Source of the DNA: Methanosarcina sp. UBA402
Lineage (GTDB): Archaea; Halobacteriota; Methanosarcinia; Methanosarcinales; Methanosarcinaceae
Reading direction: 5' to 3'
Assembly: GCA_002509325.1 (NCBI GenBank)
Contig: DADO01000034.1
Span: 4,067 to 12,684 of the forward strand
Length of the DNA: 8,618 nt
The first letter of the stretch is position 1. Each line of letters begins with the position of its first letter. The notes below the pieces were generated by a model, which had not been told where the DNA came from, searched no databases, and was given only the letters and a program-made list of their open reading frames with translations. Made by a program: the position numbers and the translations under genes. Positions 4,976-8,618 of this stretch are shown piece after piece.

Positions 4976-5013
4976 AAAAGGGAAGACCTGCAGGACAGCA
5001 GCATTCTGCAGGT
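4976..5013 (-). terminator. Hairpin terminator of the CoA ligase gene
   Basis: Read on the minus strand, ACCTGCAG (5013-5006) pairs with CTGCAGGT (4993-4986) around a 12-base loop. CTTCCC and then TTTTT (complement of 4976-4980) follow. The hairpin starts 24 bases past the ligase stop codon. Confidence 0.65.
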
Positions 5014-5036
5014 TTTATTTTCAATCTTCAAAACTT

Positions 5037-6341
5037 TCAAATCTTTCGCTTGTCAATAACTTTCTTTGATTTTCCTTCCGAGCGGGGTAAGGAACCGTGT
5101 TCCACCAGTTCCACCTCGACTGCGAGGTTCAGTACGCTTTTCAGCGCACCTGAAACTTTTCTTTTAAGTGCCATCATGTCTGACATTTTATCACTGAAGG
5201 CAGACTCATGCATTTCGATCTGGACTTTCATTGAGTCAAGGGGCCCAATCCTGTCTACAATGATCATGAAGTGGTTCCCGACTTCAGGAATTTTCATAAG
5301 AACCGATTCGATCTGTCCTGGGAACACATTGATGCCGCGCACAATAATCATATCATCCGAACGGCCGCTAATACGTGCAATCCTTGGGTGAGTTCTCCCA
5401 CATAAGCAGGGTTCTGAAAGTTTTCTTGTAAGGTCTCTTACCTTGTAGCGGATTAGAGGGAGAGCCTCTTTAGTAAGGGTTGTAATTACGAGTTCACCGC
5501 TCTCTCCATCAGGAACAGGTTCTCCTGTCTCAGGGTCAAGGATCTCGACCAGGAATTTGTCTGCCCAGATATGGATTCCGCATTGTGCCGAACATTCGGT
5601 AAAAAGAGGGCCACTCATTTCCGAAGTTCCATAAATGTCATATGCTTTGATTCCTGATTCATCTTCTATACGTTTTTTGAGTTCCTCTGACCAGGGTTCG
5701 GCCCCGAAAAATCCTTTCTTTAATTTCGTATCTTCCTTGATGTTAATTCCCATTTTTCTTGCGGACTCGATCATGTAAAGGAAGTAAGAAGGTGTGCAGG
5801 CTATAGCAGTGACATCAAGGTCTTTCATCAACTCAAGCTGGCGTTCGGTATTTCCTGAGCTTGTGGGGAGTACGGTTGCGCCCAGTTTTTCGCTTCCGTA
5901 ATGGGCACCGAGCCCACCTGTAAAAAGCCCGTAACCGTAACTTACCTGAAGAATATCGTTTTTCCCCATTCCAACAGAAGTAAACGCTCTTGCAAGGGAC
6001 TCAGCCCATTCATCAATATCCTTCTGCGTATATCCTACCACGGTCGGTTTGCCTGTTGTACCCGAGGAGGCATGGAAACGGGCGAGCTCTGAATTTGGGA
6101 CGCAAAAAATACCTGTTGGATAGGTATCTCTGAGATCCTGTTTAACTGTAAAAGGTAATTTTTTGACATCTTCAAGAGTTTGGATATCTTCCGGCTTAAC
6201 ACCGTGTTCGTCAAACCTTTTTCTATAGAAAGGGGAGCGCTCATACACGTAGTGTACAAGTTGTTTCAACTTTTCCTCCTGCAGCTTTTTTAAATCCTCT
6301 GCAGGCATCGTCTCTATCTCAGGATCCCAGTATTCTGGCAT
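5037..6341 (-). CDS. Phenylacetate-CoA ligase family enzyme
   Basis: A 434-residue cytoplasmic adenylate-forming enzyme of the PaaK family. It activates an aryl or other carboxylic acid with ATP and joins it to coenzyme A, giving an acyl-CoA, AMP and PPi. Motifs appear in order: the phosphate loop SSGTTGKP (92-99), DIYGTSEMSGP (235-245), the ribose-contact segment IRYKVRDLT (297-305) with D303, the hinge GRSDDMIIVRGINVFP (326-341), and the C-terminal RSEGKSKKVIDKR (420-432) holding the catalytic lysine. Length is full for the family. Cysteines at 250, 254, 312 and 314 (CSAQC, CLC) could form a metal site. In methanogens such ligases are thought to act with indolepyruvate-type oxidoreductases, which interconvert aryl-acyl-CoA and aryl-pyruvates for aromatic amino acid synthesis; none is encoded here. 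The nearby double-ACT gene suggests amino-acid control. The ATG at 6341 follows GTGA by 6 bases. Family is certain; the exact acid substrate is not. Confidence 0.95.
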   Translation of the reverse strand: MPEYWDPEIETMPAEDLKKLQEEKLKQLVHYVYERSPFYRKRFDEHGVKPEDIQTLEDVKKLPFTVKQDLRDTYPTGIFCVPNSELARFHASSGTTGKPTVVGYTQKDIDEWAESLARAFTSVGMGKNDILQVSYGYGLFTGGLGAHYGSEKLGATVLPTSSGNTERQLELMKDLDVTAIACTPSYFLYMIESARKMGINIKEDTKLKKGFFGAEPWSEELKKRIEDESGIKAYDIYGTSEMSGPLFTECSAQCGIHIWADKFLVEILDPETGEPVPDGESGELVITTLTKEALPLIRYKVRDLTRKLSEPCLCGRTHPRIARISGRSDDMIIVRGINVFPGQIESVLMKIPEVGNHFMIIVDRIGPLDSMKVQIEMHESAFSDKMSDMMALKRKVSGALKSVLNLAVEVELVEHGSLPRSEGKSKKVIDKRKI

Positions 6342-6347
6342 TTTTTC

Positions 6348-6365
6348 TCACTCTGTATCTCTCAT
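6348..6365 (-). other. Possible five-codon upstream reading frame (MRDTE)
   Basis: In the ligase leader, ATG AGA GAT ACA GAG TGA ends 6 bases before the ligase ATG. Its stop codon forms part of the GTGA that serves as the ligase ribosome binding site. Such an arrangement could couple initiation, but the frame is so short that chance is a serious alternative, and it has no clear ribosome binding site. Confidence 0.25.
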
Positions 6366-6369
6366 TATC

Positions 6370-6393
6370 CCAGGCTAACAACTTCAGGCCTGG
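6370..6393 (-). promoter_or_regulatory. Leader hairpin of the CoA ligase mRNA
   Basis: CCAGGC (6370-6375) and GCCTGG (6388-6393) form a 6-base GC-rich stem with a 12-base loop, about 30-50 bases before the ligase ATG and downstream of its TATA box. It may affect translation or mRNA stability. No known riboswitch class is recognised. Confidence 0.4.
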
Positions 6394-6421
6394 TGTTTTC
6401 TTTAGTTTGTTTTTTGCTTTG

Positions 6422-6433
6422 TGTATATATCTC
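6422..6433 (-). promoter_or_regulatory. TATA box of the CoA ligase gene
   Basis: The minus strand reads GAGATATATACA. A transcript start about 25 bases downstream, near 6402, gives a leader of about 60 bases that includes the hairpin at 6370-6393. Confidence 0.6.
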
Positions 6434-6826
6434 ATCTCATGCCTTTTAAGGTCATGCTTCAGTCAGGGTTCTCTCTTTATTTCTCTATTTAATCTCGCCT
6501 CTGACTTCTGGAGTCCGTCGTTTCTAGCGGATACACACTTCCGGCATATAGAGTATCAAGATTAAATTGGATTCTCATATAAATATTAGCTGTTAGGCTG
6601 AAAAAAGATTTTTAAAGTATGCTTGAAAGCTGGTTTTCTGAAGTATGAGACCCAATTTACTTCCGAGCTCACTCAAAAACTAAACTTATCCTTAAATCAA
6701 TAAAAGTTTCAGAATTATTTTCCGTAATCAGAAACTGATGTCAGAATCGGATATAGAAACTGATTGATTACCCTGAATTTAAAATTCGAGAAGCAGTTTT
6801 GAGTTCTGGAATAAGCTCTTCAAAGA

Positions 6827-7834
6827 TTACTCATCTTTAAACTCTTCGATTTCATCTTCAAATGTTATCTCTTTTGATGTTGCTCCAAGAGAGGCTTCAA
6901 GAATCTTCTTTGTCCTTTCCCTGCACTTGTCCAGAACTTCTTTCATATCAGCGATAACATCGATTCCGGCAGCTCCGGAATGCCCGCCGCCGGTGCCGTT
7001 ATATTCGTTGCTTATATCTTCCATTAACTGCCCAAGATTAACTCCGGCATTTACAGCATCACGTTTTGCCCTTGCACTTATTCTTACGCTTTCACCTTTG
7101 GTTGTGCCAACAAAAGCAATATCCGCACCGATATTAATAAGCATAGAGGATGCAGAGCCTCCAAAGGAGCTGACATGGGAAGAGGCGATAAGCATATCCT
7201 GTACTCTATCGAGCTCGACGCGACTTGCGGCTTTAAGGATAGCTATACGCATGGAAATGTCCTGTGGGGTAGCAGCCATAAGGTCCAGCACTTCCCCGTA
7301 CTCAACACCGCTGTCTTCGATAATTCTTGCTACTGTCCGAAATGTATCTGCTGTTGCATGTTTGAAATGCCCGGTATCTGTTACGATTCCTGTGAGCATT
7401 CCAATCCCTACACGCCGGTTGATCGGCGCCCCAATTACTTTTAATATATTGTAAACTATTTCGACGGTAGAGGTAGTATTCCTGTGCAGGTAAAACTCGG
7501 CATTTTCTGTAAGAGCGGTAGTTGTATGGTGATCGATCACGGAATACCTTGTAAGCTCCAGATCATTTAATTGTGCCTTTGTCGAAGTATCAACCGCGAC
7601 GACAAAACCATAATCAGCAGGGTTGGGTTTATCCACAACCTCAATTCCGAGTCTTTCTACAAGCACGGATGCCACACGATTGCGACCGTCCACGAGTCCA
7701 ACAGTACCTCCTATCGCTTCTGAAAGGGCAAAAGCACTGCTAATCGCATCCGGATCTGCGTTCCGATGGCATAAGAATAGAATGTTTCGATAGTCAAGGA
7801 GCCGGTTGAAAAACTCCGCTTCATCAACTTCCAT
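6827..7834 (-). CDS. DHH/DHHA1 family phosphoesterase (NrnA/RecJ-like)
   Basis: A 335-residue cytoplasmic metal-dependent phosphoesterase with the two-domain architecture of the NrnA/oligoribonuclease and archaeal RecJ-like group. The N-terminal DHH domain (about 15-165) shows motif I CHRNADPDA (22-30) with H23, D27 and D29, motif II AVDTS (80-84) with D82, motif III DHH (101-103) and motif IV VTDTG (151-155) with D153. The C-terminal DHHA1 domain carries the substrate motif GTGGGHSGAAG (280-290). Residues expected to bind two Mn ions are all present. The tail after about 318 is acidic. Likely substrates are short oligonucleotides, phosphoadenosine phosphate or cyclic dinucleotide products; sequence alone does not decide. 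TATAAAA at 7854-7860 sits 20-26 bases before the ATG, so the mRNA is probably leaderless. Prefoldin beta lies 167 bases upstream on the same strand, with a duplicated 31-base element between. Confidence 0.93.
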   Translation of the reverse strand: MEVDEAEFFNRLLDYRNILFLCHRNADPDAISSAFALSEAIGGTVGLVDGRNRVASVLVERLGIEVVDKPNPADYGFVVAVDTSTKAQLNDLELTRYSVIDHHTTTALTENAEFYLHRNTTSTVEIVYNILKVIGAPINRRVGIGMLTGIVTDTGHFKHATADTFRTVARIIEDSGVEYGEVLDLMAATPQDISMRIAILKAASRVELDRVQDMLIASSHVSSFGGSASSMLINIGADIAFVGTTKGESVRISARAKRDAVNAGVNLGQLMEDISNEYNGTGGGHSGAAGIDVIADMKEVLDKCRERTKKILEASLGATSKEITFEDEIEEFKDE

Positions 7835-7853
7835 TGTCCACTCTGGCTATCGT

Positions 7854-7860
7854 TTTTATA
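7854..7860 (-). promoter_or_regulatory. TATA box of the DHH gene
   Basis: TATAAAA on the minus strand is centred about 23 bases before the ATG at 7834. Transcription would start at or next to the start codon, and no strong Shine-Dalgarno sequence is present, consistent with a leaderless mRNA. Confidence 0.5.
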
Positions 7861-7938
7861 GGCACTAATCTCCCTGGATTCAAAAATTTAGGGATCTCGT
7901 CATGTCTCTATTGAATTTTAACAAAGCTTTACTACTTC

Positions 7939-8000
7939 TTAATCCCCTATAAGGGAATTAAAAATATAATTAATCCCCTATAAGGGAATGAAAAAATATA
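7939..8000. repeat. Duplicated 31-base element with inner symmetry
   Basis: Two adjacent 31-base units (7939-7969 and 7970-8000) share an exact TTAATCCCCTATAAGGGAAT and then differ slightly in an A-rich tail. Each contains the inverted pair CCCT-ATA-AGGG. The pair lies 80-140 bases before the DHH TATA box and directly after the prefoldin stop codon. Two equal, phased symmetrical sites fit a cooperative operator. On the minus strand the second unit also supplies a T6 tract that could end the prefoldin transcript. Confidence 0.85.
7991..7996 (-). terminator. T6 tract after prefoldin beta
   Basis: The minus strand reads TTTTTT a few bases after the prefoldin stop codon, followed by a further TTTTT in the next 31-base unit. 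This is a plausible archaeal T-tract terminator without a stable stem in front of it. Confidence 0.4.
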
Positions 8001-8001
8001 A

Positions 8002-8355
8002 TTATTGTGCCCTGGGACCCAGTGCCTGCTGGATCTGCTCCTGAAGCTGTTTGAAGCGAGATGTGAGCCTATCTTCCTGCCTGGAAATGGACTGAAGCCT
8101 GAGTGAGAGAGTTTCTTCCCTATCTTTCAGTTTTGCAATAGATTCCCCTTTGCTCGTTTTTATTACCAGCTCTCCTACGTTACGATAGACTACTGCATCG
8201 TCAGTGAGTCTTTCTAGCTCGTCAAGAGCCATTTTTGATTCTTTTTGCATAGCTTCAATCTGTGATTTTTGCATAGCCAGAGCTTGAATCTGCTGCTGTA
8301 TCTGCTGAAGCTGTGCTATCTGGTTCTGAACTTGAGGGGGTAATTCTGCAGTCAT
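8002..8355 (-). CDS. pfdB: Prefoldin subunit beta
   Basis: A 117-residue subunit of archaeal prefoldin (GimC), a cytosolic hexamer of two alpha and four beta subunits that holds unfolded proteins and hands them to the group II chaperonin. The layout is typical: an N-terminal coiled-coil helix rich in Gln (about 5-50), a beta-hairpin segment with the conserved VYRNVGELVIK (56-66), and a second coiled-coil helix (about 75-112) ending in LQEQIQQALG. Length agrees with the family. AGGTGA (8363-8368) lies 7 bases before the ATG at 8355, a good ribosome binding site. In many euryarchaea this gene sits behind genes for ribosomal protein L37Ae, RNA polymerase subunit P and a Pcc1-like protein; here none of these is visible in the 263 bases upstream, so the gene may have its own promoter in this genome. 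Confidence 0.95.
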   Translation of the reverse strand: MTAELPPQVQNQIAQLQQIQQQIQALAMQKSQIEAMQKESKMALDELERLTDDAVVYRNVGELVIKTSKGESIAKLKDREETLSLRLQSISRQEDRLTSRFKQLQEQIQQALGPRAQ

Positions 8356-8573
8356 CTGATTTTCACCTGAGTCCTCAATAAACCTGAAGGGATTTTAATG
8401 TTTCTGTCCTTGCAGCTTACGAAAAATCACTTTAGCGCCTAGAATTAATATGGAGGCACCTTCTGCCAAAGAATTAAACAACAGATTGATCTTAATCAGT
8501 AGTTCCAAATACCCTTAGTTACGAAACCTGTTTTATACAAATGAAGGCATAATTAAAAAAGGGATTGAAGACA

Positions 8574-8611
8574 ATGGAGTCGTTTATTATGTTCTCAAAA
8601 AACGACTCCAT
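8574..8611. repeat. Perfect 12-base inverted repeat at the window edge
   Basis: ATGGAGTCGTTT (8574-8585) and AAACGACTCCAT (8600-8611) are exact reverse complements around a 14-base loop. The arm could be a terminator hairpin, a regulator site, or part of a mobile element end. The window stops 7 bases later, so the context is missing. Confidence 0.7.
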
Positions 8612-8618
8612 CTCTTGT
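8574..8618 (+). CDS. Possible 5' end of a plus-strand gene (partial)
   Basis: An ATG at 8574 opens a frame of 15 codons (MESFIMFSKNDSISC) to the window edge. GTTTTATA at 8530-8537 could be its TATA box, and the weak GGG at 8561-8563 its binding site. The frame coincides with the inverted repeat, so it may be an accident. I do not recognise the peptide. Confidence 0.2.
   Translation, partial: MESFIMFSKNDSISC

Larger units (their letters stand above)
6342..6826. other. Spacer between DHH and CoA ligase genes
   Basis: No supported gene lies in this 485-base stretch. The part near the ligase holds its promoter, a leader hairpin and a mini reading frame. The rest is AT-rich with small symmetries: GAATTTAAAATTC at 6775-6787, and AGAAACTGAT twice (6730-6739 and 6755-6764). 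No clear hairpin-plus-T terminator for the DHH gene was found, only moderate T tracts on the minus strand such as the complement of AATAAAAG near 6700. Confidence 0.55.
8356..8618. other. Region upstream of prefoldin beta without a confident gene
   Basis: No frame of useful length is seen. TATAAAA on the minus strand (8531-8537) could start a prefoldin transcript near 8508 with a leader of about 150 bases; ATTAAAAT (8391-8398) is a closer alternative. A 37-codon minus-strand frame (8395-8508) lacks a good start and binding site. The right end holds a perfect inverted repeat and a possible plus-strand gene start. Confidence 0.5.

Noticed and set aside
4855..5040. 61-residue minus-strand frame with RYKNKxx heptad-like repeats
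   Set aside because: The repeats come from the 21-base DNA repeats, the start would be a TTG without a binding site inside the ligase gene end, and the frame runs through two terminator hairpins.
6927..7454. 175-residue plus-strand frame
   Set aside because: Fully antisense to the DHH gene, whose catalytic motifs are intact on the other strand.
8395..8508. 37-codon minus-strand frame upstream of prefoldin beta, considered as a degraded Pcc1-like gene
   Set aside because: The only start is a TTG without a binding site, an in-frame stop lies just before it, further upstream stops follow, and the similarity to Pcc1 is too weak to support.

Overview
The window reads as chromosomal DNA of a methanogenic archaeon, most likely Methanosarcina or a close relative. 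The reasons are a methanogenesis marker protein 12 gene, an archaeal prefoldin beta subunit, an archaeal NYN/PIN-like protein, TATA-box promoters rather than -35/-10 pairs, and long AT-rich intergenic stretches between genes of moderate GC. No rRNA, tRNA, CRISPR array or complete mobile element was seen.

Layout. On the + strand, bases 1-301 are non-coding. They are followed by a two-gene unit: a rhomboid intramembrane protease (353-976) and an overlapping unrecognised 143-residue protein (970-1401). A 500-base AT-rich spacer (1402-1900) holds short repeats and a compact nested-hairpin element at 1774-1831. It leads into a TIGR00288-type NYN-domain protein (1901-2482). The remaining confident genes are on the - strand. 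Methanogenesis marker 12 (2569-3546, TTG start) lies 22 bases behind a DUF2103 protein (3569-3922) in one transcription unit convergent with the NYN gene. Next come a tandem-ACT-domain protein (4257-4694) and a phenylacetate-CoA ligase (5037-6341), each with its own promoter and hairpin terminator. A 485-base spacer follows, then a DHH/DHHA1 phosphoesterase (6827-7834) and prefoldin beta (8002-8355). The last 260 bases contain no confident gene but end in a perfect 12-base inverted repeat.

Functionally, the ligase and the ACT protein form a recurrent archaeal pair. They probably activate aryl or other organic acids to CoA thioesters, with amino-acid-sensing control. The marker-12/DUF2103 pair is linked to the methanogen lifestyle but its biochemistry is unknown. 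Prefoldin and the DHH enzyme are housekeeping functions (protein folding and nucleic acid or nucleotide turnover).

The most interesting structure is between the genes. There are five short tandem-repeat patches (about 17, 24, 21, 21 and 31 bases per unit, two or three copies each), a 28-base perfect palindrome, several hairpin terminators with T tracts, a possible mini-uORF and leader hairpin before the CoA ligase gene, and the riboswitch- or ncRNA-like fold before the NYN gene. I see no evident defence system or previously undescribed multi-gene system; the best novelty candidates are the 1774-1831 RNA-like element and the 31-base duplicated element before the DHH gene.
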